Shown: in pieces, positions 1 through 5,903 of the stretch
Layout: each line of letters opens with the position of its first letter
How positions within the stretch are numbered: position 1 is the first letter of the stretch
Origin: an uncultured Clostridia bacterium
GTDB lineage: Bacteria; Bacillota; Clostridia; Lachnospirales; CAG-274
Direction of reading: 5' to 3'
Assembly (NCBI GenBank): GCA_947589405.1
Contig: CANQBT010000111.1
Coordinates: 1 to 6,718, forward strand
Length of the DNA stretch: 6,718 nucleotides
Translations under genes and position numbers: made by a program
The notes under the pieces: generated by a model
What the model was told of the DNA's origin: nothing
The model's input: only the letters and a program-made list of their open reading frames with translations
Database searches by the model: none

Positions 1-74
1 GGACTTGAACCCGTACCCAGTAAACCCGGACAAGATCCTTAGTCTTGCGCGTATGCCAATTCCGCCACTGCTGC
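1..74 (-). tRNA. tRNA-Leu, anticodon AAG (3' end cut off by window edge)
   Basis: Read on the minus strand from 74 down to 1, this is a class II tRNA. The acceptor strand GCAGCAG is followed by a D arm containing GCGGAATTGGCATACGC. The anticodon stem CAAGA/TCTTG encloses the loop CTAAGGA, giving anticodon AAG (reads CUU, leucine). A long variable arm CCGG-GTTTA-CTGG follows, then the T arm ACGGG-TTCAAGT-CC. The long variable arm and the GCGGAATTGGCA signature fit tRNA-Leu. About a dozen nucleotides (rest of the T stem, acceptor 3' strand, any CCA) lie outside the window. A34 is unusual in bacteria, where CUU/CUC is normally read by GAG; it would be expected to be deaminated to inosine by TadA. 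The gene has its own promoter at 112-140. Confidence 0.93.
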
Positions 75-111
75 ATATTATTATGTTCAAATTGTTCCGA
101 ACACAAGAAAT

Positions 112-140
112 ATTTTACCATTAAGATAATAAAATGTCAA
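112..140 (-). promoter_or_regulatory. Sigma-A-type promoter for the tRNA-Leu gene
   Basis: On the minus strand TTGACA (140-135) is a perfect -35 box. A 17-nt spacer separates it from TAAAAT (117-112), which matches the -10 consensus at five of six positions. Transcription should start near 105, about 30 nt before the tRNA 5' end at 74. This is the best consensus promoter in the window and suits a stable-RNA gene. Confidence 0.8.
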
Positions 141-157
141 GAACTTTTTTCATTTTT

Positions 158-1033
158 TTACTCTGCGTCGACGCAATTTTGTTTTTCCTTACGATACATC
201 ACAATACCTGCTGCAAGAGCAGCCAATATAAAGAAAGCAGACACCAGCATACTTACGGGAAAAGCGCCTATTTTAAGCTGATCACTCCTCAATGATTCTA
301 TCCAGAAGCGTCCTGCGCCATAGCCTATACAATACATTACTGTAAGCTGACCTTCAAATTTTTTATGCTTCCTGCACATAAAAATAATGACAAGAAGAGC
401 AATATTCCAAAGGCTTTCGTATAAAAAAGTGGGATGGACCTGTATATATTCCGAACCCCCATATGTAACTACAGGATATTCCACATTTCCCTGATACAAG
501 GCTGTCTGACCCTTTACGGCAAGACCGCTTACGGTATCTGTGCGAAGAGCCATAGCAAACATATTGTCCGTATGTCCGCCAAAGGCTTCTCTGTTAAAGA
601 AATTTCCCCATCTTCCGAATATCTGCCCTGTCAACAGACCCATTATACAAGTGTCCGTAAACTTCACAAAGCTTATTTTCTTTATTCTGACAAACACTAT
701 TGCCGTAATAAGTCCTCCCAGTATCCCGCCGTATATGGCAAGACCGCCTTCTCTTATTTTGAAAAAATCCAGAAGGCTGTCGCCATGAAATATGAGATAA
801 TAAGCTCTTGCGCCAACTATTCCCAATATTATAGCGGCAAAGGCAAAATCAGAATACATATCCTGATCCTGCCCTGTCCTTTTTGCCTCGTTAAGAGCAA
901 GCATCACACCGCATATTGCGCCTACCGCAATAAAAATGCCGTACCAATATATATTTATTCCCATTATCGAAAATGCCACTCTGTCAATGCTTTCAATATT
1001 TATATTCAGATGCGGAAAATATATTTCGCCCAT
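158..1033 (-). CDS. lgt: Prolipoprotein diacylglyceryl transferase (Lgt)
   Basis: This 291-residue membrane enzyme transfers diacylglycerol from phosphatidylglycerol to the lipobox cysteine of prolipoproteins, the first step of lipoprotein maturation, at the outer face of the cytoplasmic membrane. Visible family marks are Tyr31 in the first helix (YWYGI), the REGGLAIYGG loop (residues 95-103), the Lgt signature GRWGNFFNREAFGG (140-153, with Arg141 and Asn144), HPTFLYE (200-206), and GYGAGRFWIESLR (237-249, with Tyr238 and Arg242). About seven hydrophobic segments fit the known fold and the length is typical. Where E. coli Lgt has His103, this protein has Tyr101, a substitution I recall as common in Clostridia. 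The ATG start is set by AAGGAG (1047-1042), which lies inside the last codons of ymfH, and only 3 bp separate the genes. Co-transcription and translational coupling with ymfH are likely. I see no hairpin terminator after the TAA. Confidence 0.97.
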   Translation of the reverse strand: MGEIYFPHLNINIESIDRVAFSIMGINIYWYGIFIAVGAICGVMLALNEAKRTGQDQDMYSDFAFAAIILGIVGARAYYLIFHGDSLLDFFKIREGGLAIYGGILGGLITAIVFVRIKKISFVKFTDTCIMGLLTGQIFGRWGNFFNREAFGGHTDNMFAMALRTDTVSGLAVKGQTALYQGNVEYPVVTYGGSEYIQVHPTFLYESLWNIALLVIIFMCRKHKKFEGQLTVMYCIGYGAGRFWIESLRSDQLKIGAFPVSMLVSAFFILAALAAGIVMYRKEKQNCVDAE

Positions 1034-1036
1034 TTT

Positions 1037-2263
1037 CTATGCTCCTTCGCCGCTTACAACAGAAAGCGCCATGTTATCCCGACTATATTCTGTCATATGC
1101 TTCAAAATAATATCTACATCTATTTTATCATAATAATTGTAAATGTCCAGCATTTCTATATTTTTACTGAAGCAGTCCGCTGCAAATGAAGCAAAGGAAT
1201 AAATATCCTGAGATTCAAATATCATCTTGGCTTTTTCCATATCTGCAAGGCGCCTTACATATTCGCTGTTTATGCCATATGTCATATATTTTTGCGTTTC
1301 GTCTGTTATTTTATCCGCAACGGCTCTGTAGCCTTCGCCCTCGCCTTTTATTATAGAAGCGCCAAAGTCGTTTCCCACAACGTTCTCAAAGCCAAAGGCG
1401 CTGTCCGCCAGCCTTCTTCTGACAAGCTCTTCTCTTAACTCAGAGCTTTTGGCAGTCAGCATATTCATAATAATATTTCCGACACAGGTCCTTTCTTCTG
1501 CCGGATATTTTGTGTTTTGTCTGAAGCCTATATTGTAAAGAGGTCTGTCCACAGATTTTTTTACGGAAATATTTTTCGGCTTAGCTTCTTCATTGTTATA
1601 GCATGCCCTTTCCACATTCCCTTTGTTCAGGTCAAGCTCCTTTTCCGCTTTTTCAAATACAGTCTTGCTCTCTATATCTCCTACTGCTATAAGGACGCAA
1701 TTTTCACCTGTGTAAAAGCCTTCATAGCTTTCTTTAAGCATATTTTCCGTAATCTTCTCCACGCTTTCAACACTTCCGGCTATGCTTTCCCTGCATGGAT
1801 CGTTTTTATACAGTCCCTTGAGAGTGTTGAAATGCATCTCCCAATAGGGATCGTCCTCATACATTTTTATCTCCTGTTCTATTATACCCTTTTCCTTTTT
1901 GATATTTTCGTCTGTAATATAAAGGCTGTTCACCATTTTAAAAAGAAGAGAAAGCCCTTTGTCAAAATTATCACAGCCTCTGAAATAATATGCCGTAGTC
2001 GTAAAATTGGTATAGGCGTTGGTATCTATACCAAGCTTTGTAAAGCTGTCAAAAAAATTTATGCTTTCATCTTCAAACATTTTATGCTCCAAAAAATGAG
2101 CTATACCATAGGGCTGTGCTATATCTCTGCCGTCCTTTTTAAAATTTATATCTCTTGAGCCATATCTGAAAGCCACCATAGCCAGCTTTTCTTTATAACC
2201 CTTTTTTGGCAGTACATAACACATTACGCCATTTTCAAGTCTTTTGCTTATAATATTTATCAT
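1037..2263 (-). CDS. ymfH: M16 family zinc metallopeptidase, YmfH type (active subunit)
   Basis: This predicted 408-residue cytoplasmic M16B peptidase belongs to the YmfH subgroup, which pairs with the inactive YmfF. Counting from the chosen start, the inverted zinc motif HFLEH spans residues 56-60 (His56 and His60 ligands, Glu59 catalytic). A downstream Glu in KGIIEQEIKMYED (about 129-131) is the likely third ligand. The flanking GIAHFLEHKMFE, TNFTTTAYYF and VLPKKGY segments match what I remember of B. subtilis YmfH. The C-terminal half is the non-catalytic M16 repeat. I chose the ATG at 2263 because GGAG (2273-2270) lies 6 nt upstream. The ATG at 2275 would add four residues (MEIN) but has no well-placed site. 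Unlike in the usual arrangement, ymfF is not adjacent: an opposite-strand gene lies between, and ymfH has its own promoter at 2353-2381. The stop is 3 bp before lgt. The physiological substrate is unknown. Confidence 0.93.
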   Translation of the reverse strand: MINIISKRLENGVMCYVLPKKGYKEKLAMVAFRYGSRDINFKKDGRDIAQPYGIAHFLEHKMFEDESINFFDSFTKLGIDTNAYTNFTTTAYYFRGCDNFDKGLSLLFKMVNSLYITDENIKKEKGIIEQEIKMYEDDPYWEMHFNTLKGLYKNDPCRESIAGSVESVEKITENMLKESYEGFYTGENCVLIAVGDIESKTVFEKAEKELDLNKGNVERACYNNEEAKPKNISVKKSVDRPLYNIGFRQNTKYPAEERTCVGNIIMNMLTAKSSELREELVRRRLADSAFGFENVVGNDFGASIIKGEGEGYRAVADKITDETQKYMTYGINSEYVRRLADMEKAKMIFESQDIYSFASFAADCFSKNIEMLDIYNYYDKIDVDIILKHMTEYSRDNMALSVVSGEGA

Positions 2264-2269
2264 ATTGAT

Positions 2270-2273
2270 CTCC
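2270..2273 (-). promoter_or_regulatory. Ribosome binding site deciding the ymfH start
   Basis: GGAG on the minus strand sits 6 nt before the ATG at 2263. It overlaps codons 1-2 of the alternative reading from the ATG at 2275. The upstream ATG has only GCGGA directly abutting it, which is too close for ribosome binding, so the inner start is preferred. Confidence 0.5.
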
Positions 2274-2278
2274 ATTCC

Positions 2279-2319
2279 GCCGCTTAAATGCCAACATAAA
2301 TAAAAGTGTTGGCAACGGC
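2279..2319 (-). other. Stem-loop in the predicted ymfH 5' untranslated region
   Basis: TGCCAACA (2289-2296) pairs with TGTTGGCA (2307-2314) around a 10-nt loop. A further four pairs (GCCG 2279-2282 with CGGC 2316-2319) close an outer stem that ends just before the first possible ATG of ymfH. It lies inside the predicted 80-nt leader. It is not a terminator in this direction because no T run follows. A role in mRNA stability or initiation is inference only. Confidence 0.35.
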
Positions 2320-2343
2320 TATTTTTTTATGTAAAATTAATAT

Positions 2344-2372
2344 TTGACTTTCAATATATAATGAGATAAAAT
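2344..2372 (+). promoter_or_regulatory. Sigma-A-type promoter for the membrane-protein gene at 2411
   Basis: TTGACT (2344-2349, five of six consensus) is followed by a 17-nt spacer and TAAAAT (2367-2372, five of six). The start would be near 2379, giving a leader of about 32 nt before the ATG at 2411. A perfect TATAAT at 2357-2362 sits too close to this -35 box to be its partner. The site is superimposed on the ymfH promoter of the other strand. Confidence 0.6.
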
Positions 2373-2381
2373 CAATGTAAA
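2353..2381 (-). promoter_or_regulatory. Sigma-A-type promoter for ymfH-lgt
   Basis: On the minus strand TTTACA (2381-2376) is a five-of-six -35 box. A 17-nt spacer separates it from TATATT (2358-2353), a five-of-six -10 box. Transcription would begin near 2346, giving a leader of about 80 nt that includes the 2279-2319 stem-loop. It overlaps the divergent promoter at 2344-2372 almost completely. Confidence 0.5.
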
Positions 2382-2410
2382 AAAAGTACACAGAAAGGAA
2401 ATATATCTTA

Positions 2411-3430
2411 ATGAATAAAAACGATACGGTAAACCCTGTTTTATTTTTGATCAGTTTGGCTGTGCTTTCATTTGTCAGATTGACAATATTGCATTTTTCT
2501 TCAAATATCAATATAATTTTATTTCTTTCCGCTAATGAAAACAATGCTCTTCTATCGGAAAGCTCCTTTGGTCTTACTGTTTTAAAGATAATCTCAGTAA
2601 TAATCTTAGTTGTACTGGTAATATTATTCTGCCGTCAGAATTATAAACAATATAATGCCGATAGGAATCTTAAAGGTTTTATCATAATAATGCCATTTTG
2701 TGCTATTCCCTATATAGGCAATTTTCTGCTGGCAGCAATCATATTTATACTGATCGATGAAACAAAGAAGCTTCACTCAGTCAGCCCGCTAAAGAAGATA
2801 TTTATTGTAAGACAGCTGTTTTTTATGATTGCAATTTGGATGTTCTTAATACTTAGCATAAATTTACTGAGAGGGAATTTTAAATATGCAGACGAAGAGC
2901 TTATCAGCAAGCTTGAACAAAGAATGGAAGCAACTGAAAGCTCTGCCGTATCCAATAACACCACAACTGCTGATTCCGAGAGCACAACCTCCGAAACCGT
3001 TTCTCAGACTACCACAGAAAAAGCACCTGATACAACAGCCAAAACCGATTCAGTCAATGGTCTAAAAGTGAAAACTGAGACAAAGCCTACATATCCTCAG
3101 CCGGAGGAAGTGATAATTCCGGGTGCGTCCACAAGTGTAAAGGGCATGGAAGAGGTCAAAAATTCAGTTAAGCAGACTGCCGATAAATACGGCGTATATC
3201 TATGCTACGTAGAAACAGAAACAGACGGAAGTTTATACATGGAAATATCATGTGAAAACTCAGAAACAGCTCAGAACGTAGCCAACGCCATAGGGCAGAA
3301 TATAAAAGGTCTTGGATACGACAATGAATTGATGCTTGACTTTACAGATATAAATAAGGGTGAGGACGAACCTAACAGGGTACTGTGCAGCGCAGACATA
3401 CACCCAGACGGAAGTATATATTTTTATTAA
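2411..3430 (+). CDS. Unrecognised membrane protein with Thr/Ser-rich linker and extracytoplasmic tail
   Basis: I do not recognise this 339-residue protein. Hydrophobic segments lie at about residues 8-29, 55-74, 89-115 and 134-153. The third contains Pro95, Pro100 and Gly103 and may be a kinked or hairpin helix. The basic loops RQNYKQYNADRNLKG (75-89) and KKLHSVSPLKK (119-129) suggest a cytoplasmic side, which puts the C-terminal half outside. Residues about 174-213 form a Thr/Ser-rich low-complexity linker. It leads to a soluble domain (about 240-339) with two similar strand-turn motifs, TDGSLYMEISC (271-281) and PDGSIYFY (332-339). No catalytic motif is visible. The ATG at 2411 is preceded by AAAGGAA about 10 nt upstream, a modest ribosome binding site. 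It is the only plus-strand gene here, convergent with ymfF and divergent from ymfH, sharing overlapping promoter DNA with the latter. A sensing or cell-surface role is possible but not shown. Confidence 0.85.
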   Translation: MNKNDTVNPVLFLISLAVLSFVRLTILHFSSNINIILFLSANENNALLSESSFGLTVLKIISVIILVVLVILFCRQNYKQYNADRNLKGFIIIMPFCAIPYIGNFLLAAIIFILIDETKKLHSVSPLKKIFIVRQLFFMIAIWMFLILSINLLRGNFKYADEELISKLEQRMEATESSAVSNNTTTADSESTTSETVSQTTTEKAPDTTAKTDSVNGLKVKTETKPTYPQPEEVIIPGASTSVKGMEEVKNSVKQTADKYGVYLCYVETETDGSLYMEISCENSETAQNVANAIGQNIKGLGYDNELMLDFTDINKGEDEPNRVLCSADIHPDGSIYFY

Positions 3431-3456
3431 TTTCATATAAAAGTAACGAAAATTAT

Positions 3457-3499
3457 AAAAGCCTCCAAGCCTGCTTCAAAAATCGGTGTGGAGGCTTTT
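3457..3499. terminator. Bidirectional terminator between convergent genes
   Basis: AAAAGCCTCCA (3457-3467) and TGGAGGCTTTT (3489-3499) form an 11-bp perfect stem around a 21-nt loop. The A/T ends supply short T runs in both directions, and the minus-strand side continues into a T/A-rich stretch. It lies 26 bp after the stop of the plus-strand membrane gene and 65 bp after the stop of ymfF, so it can end both transcripts. Confidence 0.8.
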
Positions 3500-3564
3500 A
3501 GATCATAACGTTCAAGGTTTGGCACATAAATAGGTTTGCAAAGTTACTTCATTTATATTTCACG

Positions 3565-4740
3565 TTAACTCCTTAACATATACACAGTATCCAGTACGCA
3601 GCTGTCGAATATCCCTTCAATACTTCTGACCTTCTTTATTTCGTCTATGCCTTCGGATATATCCTGAGGACCGTCAAGTATTATCTGACCCAAGCTGTAG
3701 TCCATTATCATTTCAGCCTTGTCCTCTGCTGCATTAAAGGAATTAACAATAGCCGTCTTGGCTGTTTCAATATCCTTATCGTTTATATTATCAAAGGCAT
3801 TTTCAACTATTTCCTCTACCTTTTCCTTATTTTTATCTTCAATACCTGCCTCTATTATCATTATTGACTTAAAGCGCAGGAGTTTACTTGATATATAGTA
3901 GCAAAGGCTTTCCTTTTCTCTTGCCTCCATAAAAAGCTCTGAGTTGGCGCTTCCGCCAAAAAGCTCGTTTGCCACAAGGGCTTTGTACCAATCGCTTCCC
4001 TTAGGGTCTATATTAAGTCTTATGCCCATTGCCAGCTTGCCCTGACTTATATCCATTTTTTCCTCTATTTCTTTTACACCCTCAGGGCTTGACAGATAGC
4101 TGTTGCCGTAAGGTCTGTTATTTCTTTCGGCAAAGGGAAGATACGTTCTCACATATTCCTCTACAGTACTGCTGTTTATTTTGCCTACAGACATAACGAC
4201 CACATGTGAGTTATCCATTGCATATTCATAGGCTTCCTTTATATCCACGCTGTCTATATCCTCTATATATCCGTCTCCGCTTACGCCAAAGTCCTCATAT
4301 GCGCACATGTTTTCAATACATTTTTCAACGGCGTATCTTCTTTTGTTGTTCAAAAGACCTTCTATATCCGCTCTCAGGTCCCTCTTCGCTTCATCGATAT
4401 TGTTGAATATAGGCTCAAACAATATATTCCCTGCCAGCTCAAATGCCTCCTCTGCAAATTCGGGCAGCGTTGAGAAATAAAGCTGTATAATATGCTCCTC
4501 TCCCTTTTTCATTATGCTGCATTCCATTATTGTCCGTATCTCTTCAAGCCTTACGGCTATTTCCCTTTCCGTAATATACTTGTTGCACCCTTTCATAAGT
4601 ATTTTGGAAACAAGTGCGTTTGATGTTGCTCTCTCCCTCTTGAGAGGAAGCTCCAGTAATATACAGAAATCCGATGTGTCGAATTTCTCCGTTTCCTCTG
4701 TGTATAGGGCTACGCCCTCTTTGATGTCTGTTTTTTTCAT
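3565..4740 (-). CDS. ymfF: M16 family peptidase homologue, YmfF type (non-catalytic partner)
   Basis: This 391-residue M16 protein lacks the zinc-binding HxxEH. The segment where it should occur (about residues 40-70, containing NALVSKILMKGCNKY) has no histidine at all. This is the known state of YmfF-type subunits and not an obvious mutation. Family-like features are KKGEEHIIQLYF (78-89), ILFEPIF (106-112) and MEAREKESLCYY (271-282), whose Arg274/Tyr281 pair is the substrate-binding Arg/Tyr motif of M16 C-terminal domains. By analogy with two-subunit M16B enzymes it should form a heterodimer with YmfH and complete the substrate site. The start at 4740 is chosen because GAGGTG (4750-4745) complements the 16S tail and lies 4 nt upstream. 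An ATG at 4752 would add MRCK without a ribosome binding site. It lies 39 bp after sigG on the same strand with no terminator between, so sigG-ymfF co-transcription is likely. Confidence 0.88.
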   Translation of the reverse strand: MKKTDIKEGVALYTEETEKFDTSDFCILLELPLKRERATSNALVSKILMKGCNKYITEREIAVRLEEIRTIMECSIMKKGEEHIIQLYFSTLPEFAEEAFELAGNILFEPIFNNIDEAKRDLRADIEGLLNNKRRYAVEKCIENMCAYEDFGVSGDGYIEDIDSVDIKEAYEYAMDNSHVVVMSVGKINSSTVEEYVRTYLPFAERNNRPYGNSYLSSPEGVKEIEEKMDISQGKLAMGIRLNIDPKGSDWYKALVANELFGGSANSELFMEAREKESLCYYISSKLLRFKSIMIIEAGIEDKNKEKVEEIVENAFDNINDKDIETAKTAIVNSFNAAEDKAEMIMDYSLGQIILDGPQDISEGIDEIKKVRSIEGIFDSCVLDTVYMLRS

Positions 4741-4744
4741 TTTG

Positions 4745-4750
4745 CACCTC
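4745..4750 (-). promoter_or_regulatory. Ribosome binding site deciding the ymfF start
   Basis: GAGGTG on the minus strand is complementary to CACCTC of the 16S rRNA 3' end and lies 4 nt before the ATG at 4740. In the alternative reading from 4752 it would fall inside codons 1-3, which argues against that longer start. Confidence 0.5.
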
Positions 4751-4779
4751 ATGTTGTTATATAGTTATGTTTGCGAAAC

Positions 4780-5553
4780 TCACATATTCTTTCTCATATT
4801 CTTCAATGCGCTTTTTTCCAGTCTGCTGACCTGAGCCTGACTTATGCCTATTTCCTCCGAGACCTCCATTTGTGTCTTTCCCTTGAAAAATCTCAGATCT
4901 ATAATATGTCTTTCCCTCTCGTTCAGATTTTTAAGGGCTTCCTTAAGTGAAATATTTTCAAGCCAGCTTGCGTCGCTGTTTTTGTCATCGCTTACCTGAT
5001 CCATTACGTAAAGGGCATCTGTGCCGTCGTGATATATAGGTTCAAAAAGGGATATTGGATCCTGTATCGCTTCCAGAGCAAATACCACCTCTTCCTTTTC
5101 AACGCCTATTTCCTTAGCTATTTCCTCTACCGTAGGCTCCTTGTTTTTTTCATTTATAAGTCTTTCCTTAGCCTGAAGGGCTTTATAGGCTATATCTCTT
5201 GCAGAACGGCTTACCCTTATGGGATTGTAGTCCCTCAGATAACGCCTGACCTCTCCTATTATCATAGGCACGGCATAGGTCGAAAACTTAACGCCCCTTG
5301 AAGTATCGAAATTATTTATTGCCTTTATCAATCCGATACACCCTACCTGAAATATATCGTCTATGCTTTCTCCCCTGTTGTTAAAGCGCTGTATAACGCT
5401 TAACACAAGCCTTAAATTTCCATATATATATTTTGCCTTAGCTTCCTCGTCACCTTCCTTGAGCTTTTTAAAAAGCTCCTCCTTTTCCTCTGCGCTGAGT
5501 ACAGGAAGCTTGCTTGTATTTACACCGCATATCTCCACCTTTGTAACAGCCAT
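4780..5553 (-). CDS. sigG: RNA polymerase sporulation sigma factor G
   Basis: This 257-residue sigma-70 family protein directs late forespore transcription during endospore formation. The N-terminal VEICGVNTSKLPVL (6-19) is the SigG hallmark. Region 2 (about 45-115) contains GNLRLVLSVIQRFNNRG, FQVGCIGL and FSTYAVPMIIGEVRRYLRD (90-108). Region 3 (about 118-170) has RDIAYKALQAKERL and AIQDPISLFEPIY. Region 4 (about 205-255) carries the -35-binding helix-turn-helix KTQMEVSEEIGISQAQVSRL. The length equals that of known SigG. AGGAGGG (5567-5561) lies 7 nt before the ATG, so the start is clear. Its activity is normally held by the anti-sigma factor SpoIIAB until engulfment ends. The spoIIGA-sigE pair that precedes sigG in many Bacillota is not within the 1.1 kb upstream visible here. 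The residue aligned with B. subtilis Asn45 is Tyr44. Confidence 0.98.
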   Translation of the reverse strand: MAVTKVEICGVNTSKLPVLSAEEKEELFKKLKEGDEEAKAKYIYGNLRLVLSVIQRFNNRGESIDDIFQVGCIGLIKAINNFDTSRGVKFSTYAVPMIIGEVRRYLRDYNPIRVSRSARDIAYKALQAKERLINEKNKEPTVEEIAKEIGVEKEEVVFALEAIQDPISLFEPIYHDGTDALYVMDQVSDDKNSDASWLENISLKEALKNLNERERHIIDLRFFKGKTQMEVSEEIGISQAQVSRLEKSALKNMRKNM

Positions 5554-5574
5554 AGAAAATCCCTCCTATGTCTT

Positions 5575-5603
5575 TAGGTTTGCCCTGCTCTGTCAGAATA
5601 TTC
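5575..5603 (-). promoter_or_regulatory. Weak candidate SigF/SigG-type promoter for sigG
   Basis: In Bacillota sigG is typically transcribed by SigF and SigG. On the minus strand GAATA (5603-5599) resembles the -35 element of these factors. GGCAAACCTA (5584-5575) fits the SigF -10 pattern GGnrAnAnTR except at one position. The spacer of 14 nt is slightly short. This is the only match I found between the terminator at 5619 and the ribosome binding site, and it could be chance. Confidence 0.22.
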
Positions 5604-5618
5604 AAATAACCGTATACT

Positions 5619-5646
5619 AAAAAAACCCATTTTCTGTGAAAAGGGT
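5619..5646 (-). terminator. Intrinsic terminator upstream of sigG (minus strand)
   Basis: Read on the minus strand, ACCC-TTTTC (5646-5638) pairs with GAAAA-GGGT (5634-5625) around a 3-nt loop, with one bulged T at 5629. A run of seven T (5625-5619) follows. It would stop transcription arriving from the repeat region or beyond, and so isolates sigG from upstream genes. No gene that it would terminate is visible closer than the XRE gene, which has its own terminator. Confidence 0.75.
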
Positions 5647-5745
5647 CATTGTAAAAATAAAAAAAATATGACAAAAAATCCGTGACAAAGCCGAAAGCGT
5701 ATTGAAAAATGTGTATTTAAGCAGGAAATGTGTGTATGTACCGGC

Positions 5746-5818
5746 TTTTCAACATTATTAAGACATTTGAAATGCGTTAACCTAAGGCGTCCCTTCTCCT
5801 CCTCTCTCTAACCTCCCC
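5746..5818. repeat. Direct repeat, copy 1
   Basis: This 73-bp sequence recurs at 6028-6101 with about 70 of 74 positions identical (three substitutions and one inserted C). It starts at TTTTCAACATTATTAAGAC, runs through TTTGAAATGCGTTAACCTAA and ends in CTCCCC. The two copies are 282-283 bp apart. Confidence 0.9.
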
Positions 5819-5820
5819 AT

Positions 5821-5880
5821 TGCACCGAAAGATTTATCGGACGACCGTCAGGTCGGCTTTCGGCTTGCCGAAAGTGCTGA
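5821..5880. repeat. 60-nt hairpin module, copy A
   Basis: This unit begins TGCACCGAAAG and ends CCGAAAGTGCTGA. It holds three stems: CCGA/TCGG (5825-5828 with 5837-5840), CGACC-gtca-GGTCG (5842-5855) and CTTTCGGC-tt-GCCGAAAG (5857-5874). It has the same length and layout as copy B at 5904-5963, but the stem sequences differ in a compensated way. Confidence 0.8.
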
Positions 5881-5897
5881 TAGCCCGCAGGGCGTCG
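5881..5897. repeat. 17-nt linker module, copy 1
   Basis: TAGCCCGCAGGGCGTCG contains the small hairpin GCCC-gca-GGGC (5883-5893). It recurs identically at 6102-6118. Here it joins the two 60-nt modules. Confidence 0.8.
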
Positions 5898-5903
5898 AAG
5901 GTT

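Noticed and set aside
434..1189. 251-codon open frame on the plus strand
   Set aside because: It is antisense to lgt and the end of ymfH, is rich in Cys/Tyr/His/Ile in a way typical of a shadow frame, and has no ribosome binding site.
1517..2158. 213-codon open frame on the plus strand
   Set aside because: It lies wholly antisense to the conserved ymfH frame, including the HxxEH region, and has no family resemblance.
2289..2328. Plus-strand terminator (GCCAACA stem followed by a T run)
   Set aside because: The T run begins 8 nt after the stem, not directly, and no plus-strand gene ends upstream.
2284..2544. 86-codon minus-strand frame upstream of ymfH
   Set aside because: It overlaps the start of the plus-strand membrane gene and the promoter region, has no ribosome binding site, and its composition is that of A/T-rich non-coding DNA.
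3565..4740. Inactivating mutation of the zinc site in ymfF
   Set aside because: Lack of HxxEH is the normal state of YmfF-type M16 partners. The frame is intact and the Arg/Tyr motif is kept.
5029..5301. 90-codon plus-strand frame
   Set aside because: It is a shadow of the strongly conserved sigG regions 2-3.
5650..5745. Promoter or small gene between the sigG terminator and the first repeat
   Set aside because: The stretch is A/T-rich, but I found no -35/-10 pair with acceptable spacing and no ORF with a ribosome binding site.
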